From contig CAIVEC010000026.1 in assembly GCA_903904875.1 (NCBI GenBank), forward strand, positions 1 through 45,016: DNA of 45,016 nucleotides, written 5' to 3'. Below, piece after piece: positions 34,097-43,892 of this stretch; position 1 is the stretch's first letter; each line of letters begins with the position of its first letter. The notes below the pieces were generated by a model that searched no databases, had not been told where the DNA came from, and saw only the letters and a list, made by a program, of their open reading frames with translations. Source of the DNA: an uncultured bacterium (lineage in GTDB: Bacteria; Patescibacteriota; Gracilibacteria; Absconditabacterales; Absconditicoccaceae). Both the position numbers and the translations under genes were made by a program.

Positions 34097-35482
34097 ATGT
34101 CACTGAAGTCGACGCTTGAATCGTCAGACAAGATACATTACGAACTTTACCTCACCGGTCTCACCGAAGATACGGTCAAGAAGATTTCCGCTGAACAAAA
34201 AGAACCCGAACGGATGTTACAGCATCGTTTGGAATGCCTGAAGATTTTCAAGAAAATGAAATTACCAGTACGATGACCGGATCTTTCTAAGCTTAATCTG
34301 AACAATATCGTCTACTATGCAAAACCGCATCAAGACCATACATGATATACCAACAATCGGGAAGACGTACCAACAGAAATCAAAGAGAAATTCAAAAGAT
34401 TAGGAATCCCCGAAGCAGAACAAAAATATTTAGCTTGAGCAGGAGGGCAATATGACTCATTGAATATCTATCATCAAATCAAGGAAAAACGATCAAAGCA
34501 AGGAATTATTTTCGAAGATATGCCACAGGCCGTGATCAAATATCCGGAATTAGTTAAAAAATATTTTATGAAATTAGTGCCAGCAAATGATCATATGTTT
34601 GCAGCATTACACGGCGCTGTTCGGAGCTGAGGGACATTCATCTACGTTCCTAAGTGAGTGAAACTGACTGATCCATTACAAGCATATTTCCGTATGAATA
34701 CCTATGCATGAGGACAGTTTGAACATACCATGATCATCATAGAAGACGACGCAGAAGGAAGTTATATCGAGGGATGTTCAGCACCGAAGTTCGATAAAGC
34801 ATCATTGCATGCAGGATTAGTTGAAATATTCATTTGAAAAAATGCGAAGATGAAATATTCGTCCGTAGAGAATCGATCGACGAATACATATAATCTGAAT
34901 ACCAAAAGAGCGTTGATAGAGGAGCATGGCTATATGGAACGGGTCAATGGAAACCTTGGTTCTTGCACGACAATGCTTTATCCGTGTTCAATTTTAAAAG
35001 GCGATTACAGCAAGACTGACATGCTTGGAATAGCCGTAGCAGGGCAGTGACAACATCAAGATACGGGGTCCAAAGCTATCCATATAGGCAAACACACCTC
35101 GTCGAATATCGTAGCCAAATCCATTTCCAAGAAATGATGAATCAATACCTATCGCTGAACTGTTATCATCACGCCATGAGCAGACTATGCAACGAATCAT
35201 ACGCAATGCGATGCCTTACTCTTCGACGATGATTCTGTATCAAACACTATCCCGAAAATCCAATCAGACAACGATACCGCAATCGTAGCGCATGAAGCCA
35301 GCGCATGAAAAATAGATGAATCTGAATTATTCTACCTCATGGCCCGCTGACTGACAAAGGACAAAGCGACCACCATGATCGTCAATGGATTCTTCTCTTC
35401 CGTCATAAAAAAACTTCCACTAGAATACGCAGGAGAATTGAATAAATTAGTAGAACTTGAAATGGAAGGAAGTATTGGCTAG
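34097..35482 (+). CDS. sufB: Fe-S cluster assembly scaffold SufB (code 25)
   Basis: 2 nt after sufC; ...YDSLNIYHQIKEKRSKQGIIFEDMPQAVIKYPELVKKYFMKLVPANDHMFAALHGAVRSGGTFIYVPKGVKL...SYIEGCSAPKF...SVENRSTNTYNLNTKRALIEEHGYMERVNGNLGSCTTMLYPCSILKGDYSKTDMLGIAVAGQGQHQDTGSKAIHIGKHTSSNIVAKSISKKGGINTYRG. Confidence 0.93.
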
Positions 35483-35513
35483 TATCAAATATTTATATTA
35501 TAACATCCCATCC

Positions 35514-36053
35514 ATGAAAAAGAAACCACTTGCTAAATTCGTGAATAAAGAAAACCGGAAAATCAGGAAGTTAAATAAACTCGTGGCAGACGCAATCAAA
35601 AACAATGAAAGTATTACACAGACTTTATGAGAAGCAAATACAGATAATCTAACAATAGGACAAAAAATGGCCGATGGTGTCGCTGCATTTGGAGGAAGTT
35701 GGACATTTATAACAATTTTCGGAATCATCCTTTTATTATGGATAATAACTAATGTTTTTTTCCTTATGGATAAATGATTTGATCCTTATCCATTTATTTT
35801 ACTGAACCTCGTATTATCATGTTTAGCAGCGATTCAAGCTCCTATCATCATGATGAGCCAAAATAGGAAAGAAGAGATAGATCGCAAAAGAGCAGAAAAT
35901 GATTATATCATCAATCTCAAAGCTGAAACGCAAATTAGAAATATAGATGAAAAAATAAATATCCTCGTCATAGAACAGATGAAAAAAATGTTTAAGTTAC
36001 AAGAAGGACAGTTAACATTACTCAATGAAATTAAGAAAGCTGTAAAGAAATAA
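35514..36053 (+). CDS. DUF1003-family membrane protein (code 25)
   Basis: TIGQKMADGVAAFGGSWTFITIFGIILLLWIITNVFFLMDKGFDPYPFILLNLVLSCLAAIQAPIIMMSQNRKEEIDRKRAENDYIINLKAE. Confidence 0.88.
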
Positions 36054-36073
36054 AAGAACTCTCGATATAAAGA

Positions 36074-36101
36074 TTGACTTTTTATAGAAAATATCTATAA
36101 A
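36074..36101 (+). promoter_or_regulatory. Putative sigma-70-type promoter
   Basis: TTGACT-16 nt-TATAAA about 33 nt upstream of ATG 36135. Confidence 0.55.
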
Positions 36102-36134
36102 ACAGGTATATTTATCGTTTATGAATTTTATACC

Positions 36135-37067
36135 ATGGCTATAGAACTTCTGGAAATCAAAGGATGAGCGAAATTACTAAAAGGGAAAACGACACCTAAA
36201 GTGAGCGAAGAACTTTTGCAATCCTTATGAATCAGTCATAATTTTACCTGATTACCATTGGATTACTATAGTTCAGATAACTCATCAGTTGTTGTCTGTC
36301 CCCAAAGGTGAGCTACTATACCATCACTTATTTTAGACGGTGTAGAAATATTTTATAATGATCCAAAAAGAAGAAACGATAGTAGTAAAAAGATAAGAGA
36401 ATGATTCCGAATGTGACCACAATCGTGAAACTTTAGTGCAGCACAGATGAAAGAATATTGATACAACCTGGATCAACACTGATTTCTGAGAGATGCAACA
36501 CGGGAGAGATGGGAACGATTACTCGAGCGATGACTCAAAACAGTCAGAGATGAAATAGTATATCTATTTGTAAGTAATCAAGATACGTTTACAAAGTTTC
36601 CACATGTATTTACTGCCTCTGAAAAAATAAAACTAGGAACTAACAGTGCGAATATATCGCTGCATATAAGAAATAATGGGAATGATTCGATGCGTTTTTC
36701 TCCAGGACATCATACATATTATAAAGTCGCTCCAGATCAAAAAAAGAATATAGAGTTAGACAAAAACATTTGAGTAAATGACAAAATGAAATCCAAATGG
36801 ATATCAGGAGAGGAGACCATTATCGTACCTAATCCATGATCCTGTAAAATAGTTATCCCAGGAACTGGTGAACTCCAAACGGATTTTGATCCTCAATTCT
36901 GACTTTTACAACTGCGAAGTGAAAAAGACCAATGATTTGTATGTATTGAACCAGTAATCAATAGAGCAGAAAAATGGCTCCAATCAGCCATTATTACTAA
37001 ACCTGCAGAGATTATGAAAGTATGATTTTCTGTTACTCTGTTATCCAAAGATAATTATATGAAATAG
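36135..37067 (+). CDS. Aldose 1-epimerase-like (galactose mutarotase-like) protein (code 25)
   Basis: 310 aa with very dense TGA: MAIELLEIKGGAKLLKG...VVVCPQRGATIPSLILDGVEIFYNDP...SLHIRNNGNDSMRFSPGHHTYYKV...QLRSEKDQGFVCIEPVINRAEKWLQ. Confidence 0.8.
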
Positions 37068-37825
37068 CCATATTTCTTGATAAGATTTTTGAGCTTATCA
37101 GTTAAGTCAGGATGGATGGTTCTGGCAAGCATATACAGCCTATTGATGCTGGTATTGTGCTTGTTTTTTCTCAAAATCGACTCCCGGACTTTCACATCAA
37201 GGGTTTTATGATATTTTCTTAGCACTTTTTTGACCAATTCATTGATATATCACTGCGAGATCATGCCAGGATTATAGAGGCTTTCCAGAATAGCGAGCTC
37301 CAAACCGGCGATAGGAAAGGTCTGTTTGCCTATCTTTATGGGTTTAGTTAGCTTCCGGAAGAATCTGAAGAGATTGTCGGTCTTGTTCTTGGCATAGGTC
37401 TTGAAAACTATCTGCTTATCGAACATAACCACTTCCGTAGCTTGTTTATATTGATTGACGATAGATAATTCATCAGGGATGTCATACGAAGCGAGATTAA
37501 GCTCAAGTGCCTTGAGTCATCAGATATATCGATTGCCCTTGAGAAAGTCTGTACAATGCTTTTTGACGATAGTCCGATAGAAAAGGTCCATGATTTCTTC
37601 CTTAGTATATATATGGTCAGGATCTTTGACAAAAAAAATGTTCTTTTTGAGATTTTCCAGATAACCCCTGATTTTGAGGTAGTAGATCATCTTGTACATT
37701 TTCTGTATGGAAAAATCTTCAGCAAGAGAGGATTTGAGCAATACTCAGACTTTTTCCCCGTCTATGAGCTTTCCTTTGTATTTCATCAACTTTTTGACAA
37801 GATTGTCAAAAGCTCTATTCGACAT
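37055..37825 (-). CDS. AbiEi-like (type IV TA antitoxin/transcriptional regulator-like) protein (code 25)
   Basis: 256 aa: MSNRAFDNLVKKLMKYKGKLIDGEKVGVLLKSSLAEDFSIQKMYKMIYYLKIRGYLENLKKNIFFVKD...GNRYIGGLKALELNLASYDIPDELSIVNQYKQATEVVMFDKQIVFKTY...; wHTH-like N-terminus plus YIGGLKALEL-type core. Confidence 0.5.
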
Positions 37826-37985
37826 ATACAAGTACTTACCTGTAAAATAATTACAAAAAAATATAATGTTTCTTACAAAAAAATCAAGACGATTTTTCCA
37901 GATAAATTCAAAGAGTTTTTCTATTGCATTTATTTTTTAAAACCATAAAAACGCGCGGACCCACATTTTTACATAGTATGAAGAT

Positions 37986-38258
37986 ATGAATCAAATGAGC
38001 CTCATCACTCCGATAGATGTATGCCAAAGAAAGATATGCCTGGACAATGTCCGTGCAGTCTTCACGGAAAACAGTGATGGATCATATGATGTCATATTAG
38101 AAATCAATTCAAATAAGTTTTTGATAGCAATACAGAATGTTGCAAATCATATAGAAAGTCTTGAAATCATAGCAACCAAAGGATTTGTGGAGATAAGCAA
38201 CAAGATCATCCTTATGATAAAGAAACTTATCGAACATCTTCGATATAGATTAGATTAA
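37986..38258 (+). CDS. Small hypothetical protein, 90 aa
   Basis: MNQMSLITPIDVCQRKICLDNVRAVFTENSDGSYDVILEINSNKFLIAIQNVANHIESLEIIATKGFVEISNKIILMIKKLIEHLRYRLD. Confidence 0.55.
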   Translation: MNQMSLITPIDVCQRKICLDNVRAVFTENSDGSYDVILEINSNKFLIAIQNVANHIESLEIIATKGFVEISNKIILMIKKLIEHLRYRLD

Positions 38259-38355
38259 AATACAGTCGAAAGTCGCAAAGTCGAAAGTCTATAAAGTCGG
38301 ACTTTTCACTGACTTTACGGACCTTACGGACTTTAGAGACCTTATAGACTAAGTA
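38259..38355. repeat. Intergenic short-word repeat/palindromic module
   Basis: AGTCGAAAGTCGCAAAGTCGAAAGTC ... GACTTTACGGACCTTACGGACTTTAGAGACC. Confidence 0.65.
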
Positions 38356-38763
38356 ATGAATGAAGAACAAAGCCTTATGATACAAGAATATTCCAAAAAC
38401 CCTCTCCAGAACTTTGCTATGAAGGACTATACGGTCAAGCAACATGAGGGAAATTTTATCTGTTGAGACGATATTGTCGTATATATAGTAATCAAAAAGA
38501 ATACTATAGAAAATTACAGCTTTGACGGCAATTGTTCAAACATTACTACCGCTGCAGCCAGCTTCTTATCTGAATTTATCATAGGAACACCTATAGAAGA
38601 TATCTTACATCGAAACTATCAGACAATGATAGACCATGGGTTTGAGGTATCGCCAAGGAGAAAGAGAGCAGCTGTTATAGCCATCTTAGCGACAAGAAAT
38701 GCAATCCATCAATATCTGAAAGACGGTAAGAACGATACATTCGACGATTTGATAGAGGACTAG
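38356..38763 (+). CDS. SufU/IscU-like Fe-S scaffold lacking the third cysteine (code 25)
   Basis: NPLQNFAMKDYTVKQHEGNFICGDDIVVYIVIKKNTIENYSFDGNCSNITTAAASFLSEFIIGTPIEDILHR...VSPRRKRAAVIAILATRNAIHQYL. Confidence 0.82.
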
Positions 38764-38837
38764 TCCAGACATAGAGTGTACATGAATTGACAAGTTTTTA
38801 ACAAAAATGACAGATACCTGTCAAAAACTACTTAGTG

Positions 38838-38884
38838 TACTACCCATAATTCTGAAATGTAAATAAAGAATTATGCTGGTAGTA
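38838..38884. other. Long stable intergenic hairpin
   Basis: TACTACC-CATAATTCT-GAAATGTAAATAA-AGAATTATG-CT-GGTAGTA; 16 bp of stem. Confidence 0.75.
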
Positions 38885-39023
38885 ACTATATATTCTTCAA
38901 TCAAAAACAAGAAAAATGTTTTTGAAGGAGAATATATGATTTGATATTGAAAACAGTAGACAAATAAGTATCAGTTCCATTATCAACAAACAAAAATATC
39001 AGCTTTAAATCATTTATATAGGT

Positions 39024-39407
39024 ATGAAGCCACTTAGAAACCTTCTAGTCAACATTATCGTCAATGGGGCAGTATTATACGCTATAGTGAATTATGTACC
39101 GGAATTAGGATTTAAGATTCAGACCATTTATAAAGATACCTACATCATCTTCGGGATCCTCGGAATAGTATTCCGACTTATTAATTCTGTTCTCAAAAGC
39201 GTACTAAAAATCCTTACTTTACCGGTCAGAATTATAACATTATGACTATCATCAATACTCTTAAATATTATCGTTCTCTATATCTTCGAACAGACAGTCA
39301 ATTATTTGAATCTTGGTATCACCGTACAACTTGGAACTTTAGTGCAAACGCTCGTATTATCAGTTATCCTTAGTGCAATCTACTTCTTAATCAAAAAAAT
39401 AATATAG
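39024..39407 (+). CDS. Phage holin family IV (4TMS)-like membrane protein (code 25)
   Basis: MKPLRNLLVNIIVNGAVLYAIVNYVPELGFKI...IIFGILGIVFRLINSVLKSVLKILTLPVRIITLGLSSILLNIIVLYIFEQTV. Confidence 0.75.
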
Positions 39408-39449
39408 TCTAAAAAGATAATCTTTATTTAATAAATAGCGTATATAAAA

Positions 39450-39716
39450 ATGAAAAAAAGAACAGTTTTACTTATGTGGATTGTCATTATTCTCTTTATA
39501 ATGATTTTGATTCCATATATTCAAAACGCATCAGCAGGACCATCAACAGCTGGAATATCATTTTTCATGTGATATTACGTACAAGACTTTCCTCCTGTCT
39601 ATCTCTATGTCATTACTATGTGAATGATAGAATGAGTGTTCATAACGTTATTCGTTCAATCACTATTAAATGATATCAAAGAAAAAGAGCCTACAAAATT
39701 TGATCTTAACCAATAA
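39450..39716 (+). CDS. Small membrane protein, 88 aa (code 25)
   Basis: MKKRTVLLMWIVIILFIMILIPYIQNASAGPSTAGISFFMGYYVQDFPPVYLYVITMGMIEGVFITLFVQSLLNDIKEKEPTKFDLNQ. Confidence 0.65.
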
Positions 39717-39803
39717 ACAAAAATAGAGCATAGAAAAAGAAAGCCTTATCTCGTGCAGGTAGGTAATTGCATACGTATTTTAAATTATTAATGACAGGTA
39801 ATT

Positions 39804-40370
39804 ATGAGCAAAACGTACAATGTAACCAGAGAAGTTGCAGCAAAATCTTTAAATATATCTACAAGGACTATCGATAGATATATAAAAAGCGGGAAATTGT
39901 CCTACAAAAAAATCGCCAACAAAGTGTTATTGGCCAAAGAAGAAGTGATTTCGCTCAAACAAGAATTTGCAACGCTTCATCAAGAACTCAATACGGAAAT
40001 CATCAATCAGTGAAGTACAACAAGCACAAACTTAGCGAATAAAGGTGATTTGGAAAGCGCAATTGATCAAAAAATAGAGAAATTTTTCCTTATCTTCAAG
40101 GAAAAAGAAAAAATGCTTGAAGAAAAAAATAAGATGATTTTTGTCCTTCAGCAAAGGGTATCCGAACTTGAGACCAAGATTCAACATATGGTCGCCTTAC
40201 CTGATTACAACAAGGAAAAACAAGAAGCTATCATAGAAAAACAGAAGCTAGAAGAAAAGATAGGACAGCTCAAAAACATGATCAAAAGTGAAAAACTCAA
40301 AAATCTGATTTTTATCTGACTTTCGCTCATCTTTATCATCGTCGCAGGATTCTTCATTTTCAAAGGATAA
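39804..40370 (+). CDS. Helix-turn-helix (excisionase/MerR-type) protein with coiled coil and C-terminal TM anchor (code 25)
   Basis: MSKTYNVTREVAAKSLNISTRTIDRYIKSGKLSYKKIANKVLLAKEEV (HTH_17-like), coiled coil IEKFFLIFKEKEKMLEEKNKMIFVLQQRVSELETKIQ, C-terminal LIFIGLSLIFIIVAGFFIFKG reached by reading one TGA. Confidence 0.75.
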
Positions 40371-40409
40371 TTGAGACGCTAAGCCAAAATCCACAGATAT
40401 TTTCAATGA

Positions 40410-40438
40410 AACTCTGTCAAAAAGTACAGAGTTTTTTT
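40410..40438 (+). terminator. Intrinsic terminator
   Basis: AACTCTGT-CAAAAAGT-ACAGAGTT then T run. Confidence 0.85.
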
Positions 40439-40452
40439 ATCGCCAATTTGTA

Positions 40453-40480
40453 TTGACTTTTACTATAATATAATTATAGT
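40453..40480 (+). promoter_or_regulatory. Putative sigma-70-type promoter with overlapping AT palindrome
   Basis: TTGACT-16 nt-TATAGT; ACTATAATATAATTATAGT overlaps the spacer and -10. Confidence 0.55.
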
Positions 40481-40516
40481 ATAAAAGCATTTAACTCTCA
40501 TACTAATAGATAGAGC

Positions 40517-41611
40517 ATGTTAAAAACACTCATTCACTATCAAATGTATATTATCATAGGAATACTTGTATTCCCGATTTTTGCATTTATCATTTATTTC
40601 ACCAAAAACCTTATTGATAGGGCAAAGTTTGTCAGAACGCTCCATAATATGAAAAAACCGTTGATGGAAAGGATAAATAACATTGATGTTATCTATGAGA
40701 TAAAAGAAAAGAAGGAAGAGATGAATATGATCATTCATGATATCAAGGACAATATCGATGCGCTCAAACAAGAAATAAATGCATCACAAGAAGGTTTGGA
40801 ATTGGAAAAAATCGATCAGATAGAAAAAGAGATCACTATGTTTTATGAAAAAATGAAAACTCCTGAAAGAGAACAAATAAGGGAGCAAACACCAGTACCT
40901 GAAGAAACGGTAGTGGTACAAGAGACGCCGCAACAGGTATACCAGAAAGCGGTAATACAACAACAGGCATATCAATTACAGGCAAATCAGCAACAAACAT
41001 GACTCCATAAAGAACAGGTCAAAATCATGAACGAGAATATCAGCAAGTTTCTCGTGGTATATAGAGAAAAGGACAAAACCATCGAGGAAAAAAACAGATC
41101 AATAGACGAAAAAAACAAATCCATCTATATACTACAGCAAAAACTCAATGAAGCTGAACAGAGACTCAAGAAATTTATATCTGAACATCAGAACGATAAG
41201 AACAAAGACAGTATCATAGAAGAAAAAACAAAGGCTGTTACTATACTTCAGCAAAGACTACAGGAAGTAGAAAACAAATTTAGAAAGATAGCATTGCTTC
41301 ATAAGAGCATTACGGAAAAAGAGCAAATCAAGGATCAAATCATCGATGAGAAAAACAAATTTATCATAAGTCTCCAAAGCAAACTCAGTGATATAGAAGC
41401 AAAACTCCAGAACATGGTAACCATCAACGAAGACAATAAAGAGAAATTTTTGAATAGAAAACTTTTTGATATCGACAAACAGATCCAAGCAGAAAAAAGA
41501 AAAAACCGGATTTTCATCATCCTGTTCATTCTTTTCTTATTGGTAGGTATATGAGGATTTATCTTCGTCTACATGTACTATATACAAAATACTGGAGCAT
41601 ACATTATTTAA
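40517..41611 (+). CDS. Bitopic coiled-coil membrane protein, N- and C-terminal TM (code 25)
   Basis: N-TM YQMYIIIGILVFPIFAFIIYF; coiled coil ISKFLVVYREKDKTIEEKNRSIDEKNKSIYILQQKLNEAEQRLKKF related to that of 39804..40370; C-TM NRIFIILFILFLLVGIGGFIFVYMYYIQ. Confidence 0.75.
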
Positions 41612-43538
41612 AATTATTAGGTGTAAATAGAGCAGTAAAAATTTCTCCAAATTCCTGCCTGCAGGTATCAAAGTTTTTGTTTCCCAATCGTTGCTTGAAA
41701 TTATAATGACAGAATCTTACCGTATTTTCTAGTCATTTTTCTGGCATACCCAGATAGGTTTCTATATCTCATTTTTTGAGGATAAAAACATTTTGTTTAT
41801 AAAGATTATCTATATTGGCAATCAGATATCTATATTTTTGTGGAAACATATTTCTAATCGTATCGACTAATTTATTATAATGACGATGTGTTTTTCCGCT
41901 TTTTTTGAGACCAGTATAATGAGATCTCGCTTGTTTATAATAATATCACAAATCATTTTGGGTCATAAATCCATAGTCTACGATATTATCCCAGTCACCG
42001 ATAAAATATGATTGCAAGCCGAACCTTGAAAGGAATTTATTTCGAACATTATAACTTCATTTACCATTGATATTGATGATCTCATAATCAGTAAGCTTAT
42101 CTTTTCGTTCTGGGAGCGTGTGGAGATATCTCAGATAATATTCAAAGAAATATTCATCGGTTTCACCTTCCACCATGATGATTTTATTGACGAAAAATAT
42201 CTTGGATAGGTTTTCAAACTTGAGTAAATGCACCAAGGTTGCCTCATCAGCAGATAAGGTAAGAAAAGGATTCTTTATTTTGGTTTCTCCGTTGATTTTT
42301 GAAAATCTATAGACGTTTCCGATATTCGATTCATTGATCAAGAGAGGAGAATAGGTAGAAACGATAAATTGCGTTCCTATATTCTGATTGATTTTTTCTA
42401 TCATCCTGGAAAAACTTCTTTGCATCTGCGGATGAAAATGTATTTCAGGTTCATCAATAAATATCATTCCATGATTGAGATCATAGCCATACATAGTGAA
42501 AATCATGGACAATAGTGATTGTTCTCCATCACTCAGTTCAGCAAACGTAGAAGATTGACCAAAAGTATCTACAAGAGTAAACGTAAGCAAATTATCAGCA
42601 TATTCGACCGTTAATGTTCTATCGAAATACTTTTTGATAATAAATACCAGACTCTTGTACAATTCTGCTTGTTCTAATATTTCCTTATAATTTTCTTTCA
42701 ATGGAGAACTTTGGGAAATAATATTCCAGATCTTTTTGGCACAAAGATAGAATCCGATATATGAATGATATTCAGAGGAATTTTTATTTCAGATAAAACT
42801 ATCCCAGGCATGAGGATCTATCGTATTGGAAACTTTTCTTAGGCTTCTGTTGGTTCCTATGAATCCAATACCGTTTTTGAGAGGGATCAACGGCTGTTCT
42901 TTATCCTTTTTTTCAAATTCATTGTAAATATCGATACAGATTTGCACAAGTTCTACGGTTTTTACATATAATAGTACAAATTGTTGCTGAGCAGATAGCA
43001 TTTTTTCATTGATGATGATTTTTTTAGCTTCTCCATCAAAAGAGCATTCCAAAACGAAAGAACTAGGAATGATGTGGATCTGTTCATCGGAAAATACAGG
43101 ATACTGAATATCTAGAATGCTGTATTTTTTGATAAGTTTATTCAGAAGATCAGCATATTTAGCGATATATTGCATATTATCATAATCATGTTCCGTGAGA
43201 GCAAACTGTACAATTGCTTTGGATTCCTTATCCTGGTATCTAAAATGTTTATGAAGTCATTCAGTGAATTGTTGATTTTGCTGGATGACGGTAGAAAGAT
43301 CAGCTTTTTTGGCAACCAAAATGAGCTTCTTGTCGTAGACATAATCATTTGTAAGACCAACCTTGAGTATTTGCTTAAGAACATACAAAAATCAACTCTT
43401 ACCTGCGCCATTTGGTCAGATAAGCACATTCACATTATTATTTTCCCTATTATAAAATTTAGTGCCTTCGACCTTGGAAAGATCGGGAAGATACGGAAAA
43501 CTTAAAAGGTTTGAAATTTTGATGTTGGTTAGTTGCAT
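41604..43538 (-). CDS. OLD-family AAA ATPase with C-terminal TOPRIM domain (code 25)
   Basis: 644 aa: MQLTNIKISNLLSFPYLPDLS...NNNVNVLIGPNGAGKSGFLYVLKQ (Walker A)...ELSDGEQSLLSMIFTMYGYDLNHGMIFIDEPEIHFHPQMQR (signature and Walker B)...KIIMVEGETDEYFFEYYL...YFIGDWDNI (TOPRIM). Confidence 0.88.
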
Positions 43539-43660
43539 AGAGCAAATAAGGAGTATAAATACTTGTATATTTGCACCAAATAAGTATATTCAAAATTGAT
43601 TTTTTTGCAAATTTGTAGGCTTGTCCGCCTCTGGCGGGTATTTACTTTTTACAAAAAACC

Positions 43661-43786
43661 ATGCAAGAATCCAAAGAAATAGGTCCGCATATCACTACGA
43701 AAGAAGAGCTTGACGCACTCTACAGAAATATCATCAATCAAAAAAATAGTGAACAGACAGAAATTCAGGAGCCAGAAAACCAATAG
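43661..43786 (+). CDS. Very small hypothetical protein, 41 aa
   Basis: MQESKEIGPHITTKEELDALYRNIINQKNSEQTEIQEPENQ-TAG; preceded by CCGCC-TCT-GGCGG palindrome (43625-43637). Confidence 0.4.
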   Translation: MQESKEIGPHITTKEELDALYRNIINQKNSEQTEIQEPENQ

Positions 43787-43892
43787 GGTAGAGGATTTAT
43801 CTACCCTAGATAGAGAGGAAAAATATATTGTGATTGTACAAAAAATAAACAAAAAAAAGGACAAAGCGTTCTTTTTATTTTTTATTTTAAAA

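Noticed and set aside
39024-39407. Prophage, based on the phage-holin-family protein
   Set aside because: This family is common in non-phage bacterial membranes, and no capsid, tail, terminase or integrase genes are nearby.
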